Origin: Capra hircus
Taxonomy: Eukaryota; Chordata; Mammalia; Artiodactyla; Bovidae
Assembly: GCF_001704415.2 (NCBI RefSeq)
Contig: NC_030836.1
Coordinates: 24,588,001-24,652,000 of the forward strand
Direction of reading: 5' to 3'
DNA: 64,000 nt
Shown here: positions 35,123 through 48,304 of the stretch, piece after piece
How the letters are laid out: each line of letters opens with the position of its first letter
Numbering within the stretch: the first letter of the stretch is position 1
Translations under genes and position numbers: made by a program
Notes under the pieces: model-generated
What the model was told of the DNA's origin: nothing
Seen by the model: the letters and a program-made list of their open reading frames with translations, nothing else
Database searches by the model: none

Positions 35123-35830
35123 GCTTCTGGGTACAGGCGAATGGGAAAGTGCTGCTGTAAGAAATGCTACAAAGACTGCTCCCTCAATGTTTTACAGTGG
35201 GGGGTGACAGGCAAAAACCGGGCCCTTTTCAATCAATGGGAACGGCCAATCTGGAAAAACCCAGGCCTTCTGTCACTTTCTGTGCCAGGTTTGTTTTTTG
35301 AGAGAGACACACACAGCCAGTCTAGCTGCCCGTGCAGCCCCAGAGCAGCCGGGTAATTGCCCAAATGCTGCCTGAGAGTCAGCCATGCAGATGGCATCAA
35401 GCAGCCTGACCCCTGGTCAGTGTGGGCCCCCAGGCGAGAAGCGAGGATGCTCTGGCCGCTTCCTGCCCACGTTTCCTCTTTTCGTTACTGTTTCTCCTGT
35501 GAGCCTTCCTGCCTCCCTCTGCCCCAGACTCACAGCCTGGTAAGCATCTGCGGCAGAGGAGCTCCTGGCCCCGGGTGAGGTGGGTGGTGGTGCCCAGGGT
35601 TCAGAGCTCTCAGAGGAGAGCTTGGAGCACAGTTAACTCTTTATGGTCTGTGCTCAGAAAATCGTATGCTGGCATGAAAAAAATCTCACCAGTGGATACT
35701 AAAAAAAAAATCATGTAGCCCTTCAGTATGTAATTTGTCATTCTTTCTCCTTTATTTAAAATGCATATGTCATGGTGATATTTATCTTATTATTTACATA
35801 CATGTTTGGCTACTATTTACATACATGTTT

Positions 35831-36009
35831 GACTTCCCTGGTGGCTCAGACAGTAAAGCATCTGGCTACAATGCAGGAGACCCGGGTTCAGTCCCTGGGT
35901 CGGAAAGAAGGAAATGGTAACCCACTCCAGTATTCTTGCCTGGAAAATCACATGGGCGGAGGAGCCTGGTAGGCTACAGTCCATGGGGTCACAAAGAATT
36001 GGACTTCAC
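35831..36009 (+). mobile_element. Bov-tA/Bov-A2 SINE
   Basis: A forward copy, gacttccctggtggctcaga to tcacaaagaattggacttca, with a small deletion after gtcggaaaga. Confidence 0.93.
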
Positions 36010-36313
36010 TTTGGCTACAATTAAAATTTGCTAATGTATTTGTGTGTTTATAGTGTATAAATACATACGTTTATTAAGAGAAAAGAGAAGGAAGGCATCA
36101 CATCACACTACTAATAGTAGTTATTTTTTGAGGAGCAAGTTAGGGGACTGGTCATTTCTTATTTTTCTACCTCTGCTTTAAAGGGTTGGAATTATAATTG
36201 ATTTCAACCTACTTTTCCATGGGATTTTTCTGCATTTTTTCAAATAAACATCTTTACTTGTTTGAATCTTTTATTTATTCAAGGAAAGCTCATTATCCTC
36301 TACAGAGAACCAA

Positions 36314-36509
36314 AGTGAAGTGAAAGTCGTTCAGTCCTGTCTGACTCTTTGTGACCCCATGGTCTATGCAGTCCATGGAATTCTCCAGGCCAGAATACTG
36401 GAGTGGGTAGCCTTTCCCTTCTCCAGGGGATCTTCCCAACCCAGGGATCAAACCCAGATCTCCCACATTGCAGGCAGATTCTTTACTAGCTGAGCCACAA
36501 GGGAAGCCC
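36314..36509 (-). mobile_element. Bov-tA/Bov-A2 SINE
   Basis: A reverse copy, agtgaaagtcgttcagtcct to gccacaagggaagccc. A second partial copy follows directly. Confidence 0.93.
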
Positions 36510-36627
36510 AAGAATATTGGAGTGGGTAGCCTATCCCTTCTCCAGCAGATTTTCCTGACACAGGAATCGAATTGGGGTCTCCTGCACTGAAGGCGGATTC
36601 TTTACCAACTGAGCTATAGGGAGCCAA
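36510..36627 (-). mobile_element. Bov-tA SINE, partial, tandem to the previous copy
   Basis: A reverse partial copy from aagaatattggagtgggtag to ctgagctatagggagccaag. It is more diverged than its neighbour, so the pair is two insertions or an old duplication. Confidence 0.88.
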
Positions 36628-36805
36628 GCCTTGTGCCAAATATTGGTCATAGGGAAGTTAGCTGGCTTACATCCATCTCTGCCCTCTGCCTTTTCAGGTA
36701 GAGGAGTTGAGTCATCTCCCAAACAGACAGAAACTTTGTTAGATCTCAAAGAAAGATTAAAATCCAATTTTAGTTCAAATCTAGTTCAATTAAACCCAGT
36801 TTAGT

Positions 36806-36852
36806 TATATATACATATATATATATACACATATATATATAAGATCTATATA
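36806..36852. repeat. (TA)n microsatellite
   Basis: tatatatacacatatatata-type run bordering the Tigger copy. Confidence 0.9.
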
Positions 36853-37175
36853 CAGTTGGCCATCTGTATCCATGGGTTCTGCATCCACAGATACAAGCAA
36901 CAGCAGATGGAAAAAAAAAAAAAATCCACAAAGTTCCAAAAAGCAGAACTTGAATTTACCATGCCCTAGCAACTATTTACATAGTATTTACATAGCATTT
37001 ACATTGTATTAGGTATTGTAAGTAACCCAGAGATGACTTACTTAGGAGGGTGTGTGTAGGTTATATGCAAATACTACGCCATTTTATATAAGGGTGTTGA
37101 ACATCCTGCAGATTTGGGAATCCGAGAGCATCCTGGAACTAATCCCCTGCATTTGCTGAGGGATGACTGTCTATC
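36848..37175 (+). mobile_element. Tigger/MER2-type DNA transposon
   Basis: The left end cagttggccatctgtatcca then gggttctgcatccacagata and the right end ggaactaatcccctgcattt then gctgagggatgactgt are the inverted termini of a TcMar-Tigger element. No transposase frame remains. Confidence 0.75.
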
Positions 37176-38284
37176 TAAAGTCACTGACAAGCAGCGTTCC
37201 CTCCTTCTAAGACAGGCAGGAACAGTTACTCCAGACACCCTCCCTGTTTTCCTTCTCTTCCAGGGAAGCAGCTCCTAATAGAATCCTCCTCTGCAGAAGT
37301 GCCAAGACCACCCCTGAGCAGAGGGACTAGGAAATCCGTCCTTTTCTGACTGACCTACCAAACTGTCTCAATAAGCCATCATGCTAGCCTGAAGACAGAA
37401 TCATGATCTCACAGAAGGAGAGAAGATGGAGAGGTCCCAGTATGCTTGAAATGAACCCTGCTGGGCACATGTGAAAAGGAATTCTCGTTCACACTACCCC
37501 TTGGCTGAGCTCAAAGCTGGTCTCAGAACTGTCAACAAAGCAGAGACACCCGTGAGGATCTTTTGCACCCTGAGGTCATTGGAAGCCCCTAAACATAAAC
37601 AGCTGTGCTGATTTCCACTCGATCTCCCAACCCAAGGCAGATAAAACCTCAGAGCTCGAAGGGTGGAAAAGAATAAAATATACAAGGATTTTATTATTTT
37701 TTTCTTTTGGCTTAGAAAGATGGTTTTACAAACAATGGGGCAAGACACCATTCAGCCTTTTATAAAAAATTGGCATCTCTCTTGAAGCTCCACATTGTGC
37801 AAGAATTTTAGACATGCACTGATATATTTATCAAAATTTTTTCCTCAAGGCAGTCTGGACATGCATCAAATATGAATCTAACACACTCAGACTCCCTAAG
37901 GCTGCAAAGCAGACTGTCAAGCATATCACCCTAGCCTCCTTGTTTCCACAAAGACTGTCTTCAAATTTGGGGATGGCAAATGAATTCCTACTCACAGTCA
38001 TTTTGCTTCTTAAGGTTTTATCTTTCCCAAGGCGGAAGGAGAGACCCTGAAGAGCTGAGTTTGGAGAATGGAGAATCCAGTCTTCCAAGGCACCAGGGTC
38101 TTCGTGGCTGGGACTTCCTCCTGAATTATCAAACACAGTTTTCTAGAATCTCCTCCCATGACCATTTTAGCTCTTTCTTTGACTTTGGTCCTTTATTCTT
38201 GACTTTCAATCCTGTCTGGTACCCACAAACCCATTTTCTTCTGCTTTCCCTAGAGCAGAAGCTTGGGCTATTTATCATGGCTAA

Positions 38285-38424
38285 TTTTTTTTTTTTTTTT
38301 TTTTTTTTTGCCCAAACCACGTGGCTTGTGGGATCTTGGTTCCCCAACCAGAGATTGAAACCACACCCTTGGCAGTGAAAGCCCTAGTGAAAAGTCCTAA
38401 CCTCTGGACAGCAGGGGAACTCCC
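38285..38424 (-). mobile_element. CHR-type SINE with long poly-A (poly-T here)
   Basis: A 25-base T run (38285-38309) is followed by gcccaaaccacgtggcttgt and ends ggacagcaggggaactccc. This is a reverse tRNA-Glu-derived SINE with a well-preserved A tail. Confidence 0.85.
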
Positions 38425-38479
38425 GCCTTATCACTGCTTCTTGTTTCCAGGTTCTTCTCTGAGTGACATGAAGGAGCGA

Positions 38480-38800
38480 GAAGACTGGGGCGGAGTCAGG
38501 CAAACCCACAGGTGAATATTGATTTCACTTCCCATTGACTGAGCAAGGGTCACTCCATCTGTAGCCCTCAGTTTGTTCATCAGGAAAATGGGAATGATGG
38601 TAACTAGCTCACTGGGTTGTTGCAAGGATGTGGGATAATGGGAGTAGAGGGCCTGGTGTGAGTCTAGAATCTTGTAGGTGCTCTATTCATTCATTCATTT
38701 ACTTAAATCATAGTTCAGTACCACTGAATGCCAGACAGCATGCTAATCACTAGTGATAAAATGTTGATAAGAACCAAGGGTTTGTTTTTGTTTTTGTTTT
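38480..38800 (+). repeat. MIR followed by L2-type repeat
   Basis: tgttcatcaggaaaatggga and ctcactgggttgttgcaagg are MIR; attcattcatttacttaaat with gaatgccagacagcatgcta is L2-like. Confidence 0.6.
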
Positions 38801-39239
38801 TTTGTCGTAGAACTTACAATGTGAGGAAAATGGACAATAGTTACCCAATCACATAGATGTATAATCACTAAGTGAGGCAAGAGCTATGTTAGCAGGAAAG
38901 AACCTAGACTGTCGAGGCCGTCACGGCTCCTGGAGAAGTGATGTGGAGGTGATGCTGGGGTGAGGTCTGAAAGGCAAAGGGGCGGGGTTAGGGCTTTCAT
39001 TCCTGCCTGCCAGTGTGCTTGAGGTGGAGGGCTGGGCAGTGAGCAAAGACCTGGGTGCCCCCAACGCATTCTCCTCCTTCTTAGCCATAAGGTAAGAGAT
39101 GATGTCAAGGTTTCAGTTGCTCTCCTGGAAGTCCTTCAGTGAAGTGGAGAGTCCCACAGATGAGCATAGATACTTAACTGGTTGTGTGACCTGGGCTCGT
39201 CACCGCACCTCTCTGAGTCTTAGCTGTTTCATCGATGAG

Positions 39240-39652
39240 AGGTGGACCATAAAGAAGGCTGAGTGCCAGAGAATGGATGCTTTCTAATTTTGGTGCTGGA
39301 AAAGACTCTTGAGAGTCCCTTGGACTGCAAGAATATCAAACCAGTCAATCCTAAAGGAAACCAGTCCTGAATATTCATTGGAAAGATTGAAGCTGAAGCT
39401 GAAACTCCAATACGTTTGGCCACCTGATGCGAAGAACTAACTCATTTGAGAAGACCCTGATGCTGGGAAAGATTGAGGGCAGGAGGAGAAGGGGATGACA
39501 AAGGATGAGATGGTTGGATGGCATCACCAACTCAATGGACATGGGTTTGAGTAAACTCTGGGAGTTGGTGATGGACAGGGGAGCCTGGAGTGCTACAGGC
39601 CATGGGGTCAGAAAGAGTCAGACATGACTCAGCGACTGAACAACAGCAACAA
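39240..39652 (+). mobile_element. BovB LINE 3' end
   Basis: A forward BovB tail from gtggaccataaagaaggctg through the sequence encoding the RTE C-terminus to the terminal cagcgactgaacaacagcaa. It is about 410 bases and 5'-truncated, with no intact frame. Confidence 0.9.
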
Positions 39653-39754
39653 TATGCCATCTATGACAGGAGGTTACACCTACCACCTGGGACTCTGGAG
39701 CAAGATTAAGTAAGAGAGGCAGTAGAGGTGGGTACAGTGGTTGAAAAGAGGATA

Positions 39755-39965
39755 ACTTGGAATTAGACTGCCTGTGTTTGACCACATGGCCTTGAGCTCT
39801 GCCACTTACCAACCATGTAACCTTTGATGAGTTATTTAACCACGTAATGCCTCAGCTTTCTCATCTGTAAAATGGGGTTTATAACAGTACCTCCCTCCTA
39901 CAGTTGCTAGAAGGATTAAATGAATTGATATGTGTAAAGCACTAATCAGTGCTCATGGACACCAT
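39755..39965 (+). repeat. MIR
   Basis: tgccacttaccaaccatgta, ctcatctgtaaaatggggtt and aaggattaaatgaattgata form a well-preserved MIR. Confidence 0.8.
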
Positions 39966-40779
39966 TATGATGATGGTTTTTCCTGGTATACAGTAAATTC
40001 AAGCCACAGTTCTTTCCCACCTACCCTGGAGTCACTGCATGACACCTTGTTGTGGTTGTACCTGAGTATGTGGACATTTCCATTGCTAACATACTGAGTG
40101 AAGACCCAGAACCTGAGGCTAGGGTTCAGTAGGGACCCCCTACCTCTCTGAGAGGGGTTCATGGACACCATCCACCGTCACCAGGAGAGGGATCGGTATC
40201 CCCAGATCTGGGGCACACACAATGGGCCAGGTAGGGAAAAGAAGCTAGAGAGAGGTCATGGAACCTGTCTGCAAACATCTGCCTTGCAGTTCTGCTCACC
40301 GGGAGAAGCACAGCGGGGTCTAGCGCGTCTCACTGCAGCCCCAGTTCACATCTGCCCCCTCCCCACCTGGCCTCCTGCCAGACTCCGTGGGTTGAGAGGC
40401 ACACAATCAGGCTATGGGCATGTATGCTCTACCCAAGACATCTGTTCAGGGCACTGCGCCATTCTTCTGCCGCAGGGTGTCAAATGTGGGTGTCCCCGAC
40501 GTGGCTGCTTTCCTCCCAAACACCTGGGGTGCCGAGGCCGTCCTCTCCACAAAGATACCTCTTTGAGGGAGGCAGGTTTTGCTTTCAACAACCACCTCTT
40601 CATCCTAGTATCTCTCTGACTTCCCAATCCACAATTCAAATCAACACATAGTATCAGCCCAGGGCACCTCGGTAATCCAGATGCAGAAAGCCACTGAGAT
40701 GGGAGCAGGGTTTGGGGTGGGAATGAAACAGTTATATGCCAGAGTAGTCCTCTCATTTAATGTCTTCAAATAATCCAAA

Positions 40780-40905
40780 ATGTCTCCCTTTTTACAGATG
40801 AAGAAACTAAGGTGCAATAGTAATTTGTTCAAGGTCACACAAGAAGCAGCAGAACTGGGATTCAAAACTGTATTGTCTGATCCCAAATGCCATGCTTTAC
40901 CGTGA
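40780..40905 (-). repeat. MIR
   Basis: tttttacagatgaagaaact and ttcaaggtcacacaagaagc are the reverse MIR core. Confidence 0.72.
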
Positions 40906-41189
40906 CACCCTATTTGACAAGAGCCACCCGGCACTGAGTCCCTGACTCTGTTGACTGAAGGCTGGGCAAATCATTGCTGCAGAGAAAAGTGGCTCACACC
41001 TTCCCGCAGCAGGTGACTGACTGAAAGTAGGCTGCAAAGAACCTGGGCAGAACGAGGGCACTTCTGTCTGAGTGACAGGGCAAGGGGCTAAGCCAGAGCG
41101 TACTGGGGTTCAAGTATAAAAAGAGGTTCTGGGCAATCTGGACTCTTCTGTGTGCTCTTCTCCTTCCTTGTCCCTCTCCTTATCCTCTA

Positions 41190-41244
41190 CACACACAGAC
41201 ACACACACAGACATACACAAACACACAGACACACACACACACAC
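41190..41244. repeat. (CA)n imperfect microsatellite
   Basis: CACA units interrupted by GACA and TACA. Confidence 0.9.
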
Positions 41245-41644
41245 GCAGTCCTCATGCAGCGTACATCTGGCAGAAAGGCATGCCAGCCGAGGTGTTGAAA
41301 TCCGTGGAGAGTCATGGTTTGGCACCTGTGGAGTGCTTTTCAGCACTTTGGAATGACAGCTTATTCGTCCACAAAACCCTTCCAGAAAGGTTGTATCTGT
41401 GCCATCATGGAGGGAGAAAGAGCAAAGGCTAGGAGTGGCCGAGGCCAAGCCTGAGTTGAACTTCTCACCCCTGCTCAGTGAGGCCTCTCAAAGGTATCTC
41501 CTGCTCCCGGTTCTGCTGTTCAGATTCCAGGTGACCCTGGAAAAGCCATGGATCCCTTTCAGGCCTCCGTTTCCTCAGCTGTAAAATAAGGGGCTCTTAT
41601 TCTGGGCTATCAAGACCCACAGGGGCTTGGGATACAGTCATGGC

Positions 41645-41870
41645 CATTAACCAGGCATAATAAGAGCTGTCATTTGCTCAGAGCCTTAGACACTATTACC
41701 AGGGGTGTTATGACTGATAGCTCCAATTTTTAAAACACACTTGCAAGGTAGGAATGGCGACCCCATTTTACAGACGGGAAAACTGATCTTCGCAGCAGTT
41801 AAGGGACTTGCCCCCAGATCACTCAGTTAAGCACTGGAGCTGGGATTCAAACCCAGGATCACATGTTTCA
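41645..41870 (-). repeat. MIR
   Basis: ccattttacagacgggaaaa and gagctgggattcaaacccag are reverse MIR landmarks. Confidence 0.72.
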
Positions 41871-42718
41871 CTGTTACCACCTACTGCTTCTGAGGACCTA
41901 GGCAGCCTCCGTCCTGGCTTACATCAAGGGCAGGGATGCGGGTTTCTGGTTCTTCCGTGGCCGCCCCACTGCACTCACCCATGTGCTCTGATGAGCTGGC
42001 ATCGGCAACTGCGTGGGAAGGCTGTGGTGGGCACCAGTGCTGAGGAGGTCATGCAGCTTCCAGGGAAGGAGGCACAGAGCCAGCTGCTCTGGGGCTGACC
42101 TGTAAGGTCCAGATAACATGTCGAAGCAAGAGTTCAGTGGGGAGAGGGAGCGGGAGGTCCTTCTCACATTCCTCCCCACTCAGCACGGAGCTGCTGTCAG
42201 AGCTGATTGTCATCACCGAGCGCCTGCACCTCCGCGCTCCCTTCCAAAACACTGACCTACTTTCTGTCATGTAGAAATGTACCCCAAGCCCCCTAGCTAA
42301 TGGCTTCTTGCTCTCATTGGTATAGGTGGCAGCTCTTCCGCTCATTCACTGGATAAAATCCCGTCTTCTAGTCTGGGCGCCTGAGGCCCTTCCTGCCCTG
42401 CCCTCACCCACCTCTCCAGCTTCCCCTTGCTAGTTTCTCTTTCGCCGCTTGCTCCCGCCATCCAGGCCTGCCAGTCCCTCTTAGGCTTCCACACATGAAG
42501 AGGCAGGACGGTTCAGTGGTAACGCAGCTCTCCAGAGGCAGAGCGCCTGGGGTCCTATGCCATTTCTGAGATGCTAAATATCCTTGGGCAAGTGACCCCC
42601 GCTACTGTGCCTCAGTTTCCACATCTTCAAGATGACGACTGTAGCAGTATTTTGGAAGATTATCGTAAGGACTGAGAAAACACACACACAAAGTAGCTTT
42701 TTTTTCCTAAAAGCTCCC

Positions 42719-43023
42719 AGGGTTTCCCTGGTGGCTGTCAGTGGCGAAGAATCTGCCTGCCAAGGCAGGAGACAAGGGTTTGATCCCGGCTCCGGGAAGA
42801 CCCCACATGCCTCAAGCAATTCAGCCCGTGCACCAGATTACTGAGTCTGCACTCTGGAGTCCGGGAACCACAGTCCCTGAGCCCGTGAGCAGCAGCTACT
42901 GAAACCACAGTGCTCTAGAGCCTGTGCTCCTCAACGAAGAGTAGCCCTGCTCTTCGCAACTAGAGAAAAACCCGTGCAGCAACGAAGACCCATCACAGCC
43001 CCAAATAAATAAATAAATAAATA
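42719..43023 (+). mobile_element. tRNA-Glu SINE with (AAAT)n tail
   Basis: A head agggtttccctggtggctgt is followed by a long body with ctctggagtccgggaaccac and gcagcaacgaagacccatca, ending in an aaataaataaataaat run. The body differs from Bov-A2; it is an ART2/CHR-like artiodactyl SINE. Confidence 0.82.
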
Positions 43024-43039
43024 TTTAAAAGCTTCCGGA

Positions 43040-46000
43040 TGATTCCGCCATGCTGCCAGAGTTAGGGAATCTCTGGTATCAGACTCTAATCTCCAACAGA
43101 GTAGAGAAGGATATCTTACTGTGTCTACTTCACGGCCTCGGTGCTTAAGTAACACAGTGTCTGGCACAAAGCTGGCCTTCTGGGAATAGATTTTGGATGA
43201 ATGGATGATTCTATTTATTTGGAAGATTAAAGAACAAATGATCCTTTCCCCAAAGCCAGGCGTGCAATCACTCCAAAAAGCCAATTTCAACCTGAAACCA
43301 GTAAACCCATGCTCCTGGTCATCGAGACATCCTGCTTGGGAACTCGGCTGTGAGATGCTGAGCTCAACTGAGCCCTGTCTCAGTAAATAAAGTCAATATT
43401 TAAAACTGACTCCTGGACAAACTAGGAAGAACAGACTCAATGAGATCCAAACAGCACACAAAAGGGAAAAAAGACTTTCAACAGGAGACAGATTTTTGGG
43501 TATTTCAGTGTTTGGATGTTTACTCTAGGTTTCTTGGTTTTTTGTCAGACTTCCAAGTTTCACGGCCCGTGCCAGCTTCAGACTCAAAATGGACAAATGC
43601 GCTTTCTGAATCCTCACACCTAATTCCAGATGGAACCACTAGGAAGTGACTCTGACCAGCTCTACTGCTGGGAGAGAAGTTATTCTTAGCACAATGGTGT
43701 GGGTGGCAAGCCAGGGTTTTTTTTTTTTTTTTTTTTTCTTCTTATGTGATGGATGTTCAATTAGGCTGCTAAAAACTAGGACAGCATTTCTATGTATGGG
43801 GGAGAAGGTTGGAGTGGGGCAGGACCCAGCATCTCAGTGTCTTGCAGTGTTTTGCTTTTTCTCTTGCAGTGTGCCATCCGAGAGGGCTCATCTGAGGAGC
43901 TATCAGCATATGGAGTATAATGGAATTCAATGGAGAGGGCCAGGTGCTAGCTCGGCATTTGTCAAGATCAATGGAGGAAAAAAAAGCAGGTCATTTGTGT
44001 TCTTGGACAGCACTCAGACAGTAACCCAGAAGGAACAAAACCTTTCAAAACACATGACAAGAAAGGACACATTTCTCTGGCTTGTACCCTGCACGCAAGC
44101 AAGACCAGGGCAGCTGGACTGAATTAAAATGCACACAAGGACCCAAAGTGAAGACAGGTGATGGGACAGGAAGCAGTGCCAGCAAAACCAAGGAAAAAAG
44201 GCCGGGACCAAACATTTCTCAAATGTCCACTCCGTGCTAGGCACTGCCTGATAACATCTTATTCATTCTTTGCAGGGTAGAATATTGCCATTTCCTGCTT
44301 ACAGATGATAGCATGGAGGTACAAAGTCAAAAAACCACTCCAGTTAGTAAGTGGATGAACAGGGCTTATGAACTCCAACCCAGCCTCCAGACTCTGTGTC
44401 CTCCCACTTTTGGGCAGGAAAGCTCTGACTCAGCTCCCTGGGGGAAGACCACCGAGGGCAAGTGACCACACCTGGCTGGGGGAGGGTGGGCGGAGGCAAC
44501 AGCTGGAGGAGATCCCTTCACCAGGTGCTCTGGTGCCCATGCGTCCCTCGGTCTGGCTCAGCTTGGAGGGAACTCTTGATCACAGCAGCGATCGCCTTCT
44601 CAGGCAGTGACCTTGCAGAGCACTTTGCCATCAGCCATGGCCGTGGAGAGCTGCAGGTCACCCGTGCCTGTGCCAGGGCACCCTTGAGTGGGACGACAGC
44701 CTCTAGGGCCTCTGGAAGGAGATATGAGAGCAGATCTCACAGAGCCCCTTTACCCACCTGGAGAGGCACACGGGAGAGCTAATGTGATGAGAAGTCCAGC
44801 TCCCTACTTAAAGGACTTCAACGGGCCATGGCTATCAGACACTGGGGTGAGCCCCGCGTGCCCTACCCCTGCTATCCAAATCCATCTGAATGAGCAAGTA
44901 GATTCTGAAATCTCAGTCTAAGGGAAGGACGAGCCAGGTGCCACCAGCTTGATCCCCGTGACATTGGAACTGCCCCTGAGAGGAGACAGTGGCCAATTCA
45001 GGACAGCAGAGTTCTGGCCCTACGTCTTCACGGCCAGAGCTGAGTTACTTTTATCCTTCTAAACCTCAACTGCTTCACATGTGAAAGGGCAATAAAATGA
45101 ATTCCCACCTCCAGGGACTCTGAAGGTGTTCTGCCTGGAGGCCAGGGACCCCTTACTGTTTCTGTGGCCCTCCCCTCCCTCGGATTCCACGTGCTTTGCC
45201 TCTACAGGCGGTACCTCTGACCTTGCTCACAGGCTGCCAGTGGGTTACAGGAGCCCCTTCACCTAGGTGTGCAAGAGAGTCCGGTGAGTCTGAGCATGGG
45301 CTCCTGGGGCACTCATTACCAGTGAAGGCCTGTGGGCACACAAAAGCCCAGCTCTCGTCTTGAGATGGGACAAACTGAGAGGTAACTGAAGCTCCACAGC
45401 TCTTCATAGGATGAGCTGAGACTTTGCCCAAAACACATACCCTCACTTGGCTTCATCCCTGTCCCTGTCCTGCTTTTTTTTCCTGGAAGTCCTTCTTTAA
45501 AGAAATCACAAATCCTCATCTCTGAGTCTGCCTCTGGAGAAGACACCATGCTTTGGGGTTACTGTGAATATGAAATGACATCATTGCTGGAAAGTGCTTA
45601 GCTCAATGCCTGGCACACAAGCAGGAATCAATAACTAGTAGCTATTGTTCATTTTCAGATGGAACCATTATTGGAAATCACCAATAATGACTATTTGTGA
45701 CTCCCACATGGTAATTTCATATGGATTGACCTAATGATATTTAATGATAGATCCAGTCTCCTAACAATCTCTCACCAGCTACAATGACAAACTTTTTCTA
45801 ATGAAGACCACAGCCAATTCTGGTGGGTTCCCAAGACTGTCTTTTCTCCCTGTACTGTCCCCTTCCTAGAATAGGATTGGCCTTGAATGTCCCCTCAGTT
45901 GCTGGCTTTTGGACTCTCCTGGGCTAGGTACAAATACACTTGTTATTTCACCAGAAGCCCATTCAAATTGGGACCCCACCTAAAACAGGAGGAAGGGCAG

Positions 46001-47840
46001 GGGTGTGGCTGGGAGACAGCAATCAATATTTGTCAAGTGGAAAAAGATTAGATCATAAATAGGAAAAATGTTTTCAACTTTTCCCAAGGGCAATGTTTTG
46101 TAAACATATTTTTATTTTATTTTCCTGAAAAGATGACTTTGGTGGCCTCTTAGAGCAGGCTGTTGTGAACCAACTCTTTGAAGGGCCATGGTGTATTTAT
46201 GGCACATTTCAGCTTCAAACACAGAACAAATGTCTCCTGTGTTCATGTCAGCGTGGCACACCTGACTGACAGACATGAAAAGTGCAGGGAAAATTGTTGT
46301 TTATATTTCCTCTAGCTATCACTGCTCCAACCTCATGACAATGGGGAAAGTTTACGGTACAAATAATCCATCTGCTATCTCACCCCAAACACAGCCTCCC
46401 CTCCCGTCACGAGGGGACCCTATGGAGGCTGAGCATCACACACAGTCATGGCTTCAATCACAGAGGAAACCAAGAGCTAGGCAGAGATGGGCTGGTGGCA
46501 GATAAGTGACAGAGAAAATGAACCTGAAAATATCAGAGCAGGCAGCCCCAAATGATCCGCTTAATTGGCAAATCTCAGCCATAAGTAACCAGGGAGCTGT
46601 TGAGCTTGGAGAGAAGGTATTGGTCAGGTCCCCAGGCAGCAGGGACCCTGGGCAGGGAACAAAACCTGTCCTGAGTGGGGGTCAGCTCACTGTTAGGGAG
46701 TCTCAGCTGCCCAATGGCCTCAGCTGGGGCCCGTTAAGTGCACACCAGCACCAAGAATACTTACTACCAAGCTTATATGTCATTTGCTCATTTCTTGTTC
46801 ATCCCTGTCCTTCATCCCCTCACCTCAACACACAGGCACACACTTGGATTCAAGTTCCAAAAGAGGGGGATTTCTTTCTGATGTATCCCCAGAACCTAGA
46901 ACACTGGCAGGTACTCTATATGTATTTGTCGATTGAATGAATGAAATAAAATGGCCTATCCAGTCAAGACACAAAAATGCCTGTGGAGGTAATAATGACA
47001 GCCAACGATTAGATAAAATCGGATTTTGCTCATTACACTCCACTTTCTGAGGCAGAGGAAAAGTCAATCCAGGTTTAGGAGGCTTTGCAACCATAAGGAA
47101 TGAAACAAAGAACAGTTTCTGCTTTATTGGAAAACTCCATTCATCAGAACATCCCTGCGTAGATGTTTCGTCTGTAGAGCACAGCATATTTAGATGTTCC
47201 CAGATATTCATATGTTTAGTATTAGATAGCACCAAACTATCAGCTTTCTCAGACAAAAGCAAGGGAATTCAAACATTTGATCAGGGAGCCAAATGCCCCA
47301 GCTTCTCAGACATGGGCTTCCAGGGGGGTACATGTGAACAGAAGGGTCTGGTAAGTCACCTGTAAGTCACAAATTGGGGAAGACTCTTGTAGCTTTCCTT
47401 CTGGCTCAGACAAGACCCGAAACTGCCCCCAGTGAGGCCCCGGCCTGGTGTGGGGATTCCTCCCAACCAGTGTGTGAGCACGGTCAGAGCTGTCGGATGA
47501 TCCATTGATGTCTCTTTGGCAGGAGGAGAACCGCACCCGAAGTCACAGAGGGCCCACAGATGTCACGCTGGCGCTCTGCCATGGAATCACGGCCTGTGTC
47601 TCTCACTGTCATGGCTGGCCCCACGGAAAAACCTTCCAACCACCAGGCCAGACAGTGGCAGGGCCTGAGCTGTACGGAAAGTATTCTCAGTCGAGCTCTT
47701 CTAATTGAGAACAGAGCACACAGACTCTCAAGCATTTAATTGTATATTCCGACACCACTGTGCCAGTCACACAGAGGTCTCTGGGTCCAGATAAACCCAG
47801 GGTTACCCACAGATGAAGAAGGGAAGGTGAGTTTTGGCCT
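43040..47840. other. Intergenic stretch, mostly unique sequence
   Basis: Apart from a poly-T run and diverged MIR/L2 fragments (about 44215-44390 and 45550-45640), nothing was recognised. Short open frames here lack splice context or resemblance to a known protein. Confidence 0.55.
43717..43739 (-). repeat. Poly-T run
   Basis: About 22 T residues; no recognised element body on the right, so it may be the tail of a decayed retroelement. Confidence 0.8.
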
Positions 47841-47849
47841 TCCTTATTT

Positions 47850-48078
47850 GGCTTCCCAGGTGACTCAGTGGGTAAAGAATCCACCTGCCAAAGCAGAAGA
47901 CACAGGCAGACACGAGTTTGATCCCTGGGTTGGGAAGATCCTCTGGAGGAAGGCATGCAACCCAGTCCAGTATTCTTGCCTGGAGGATCCCACGGACAGA
48001 GGTTCCTGATGGGCTACAGTCTACAGGGCTGCAAAGAGTCGGACACGAGTGAAGCATCTGACCGCGCATGCATGCACT
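47850..48078 (+). mobile_element. Bov-tA/Bov-A2 SINE
   Basis: A forward copy, ggcttcccaggtgactcagt to gcgcatgcatgcactt. A second copy in the same orientation begins 14 bases later. Confidence 0.93.
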
Positions 48079-48091
48079 TAGACCCGATGCA

Positions 48092-48304
48092 GAGCTTCCC
48101 AGGTGGCACTAGTCGTAAAGAACCTTCCTGCCAATGCAGGAGACATAGGCATGGGTTTAATTCCTTTAATTTGGGAAGATCCTCTGGAGGAAGGCATGGC
48201 AACCCACTCCAGTATTCTTGCCTGGAGAATCCCATGGACAGATGGGCTACAGTCCATAGGGTCACAAAGAGTTGGATACGACTGAAGCAACTTAGCATGC
48301 ACAG
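48092..48304 (+). mobile_element. Bov-tA/Bov-A2 SINE
   Basis: A forward copy, agcttcccaggtggcactag to gcaacttagcatgcacagg. A long open frame running through both neighbouring copies is a repeat artefact. Confidence 0.93.
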
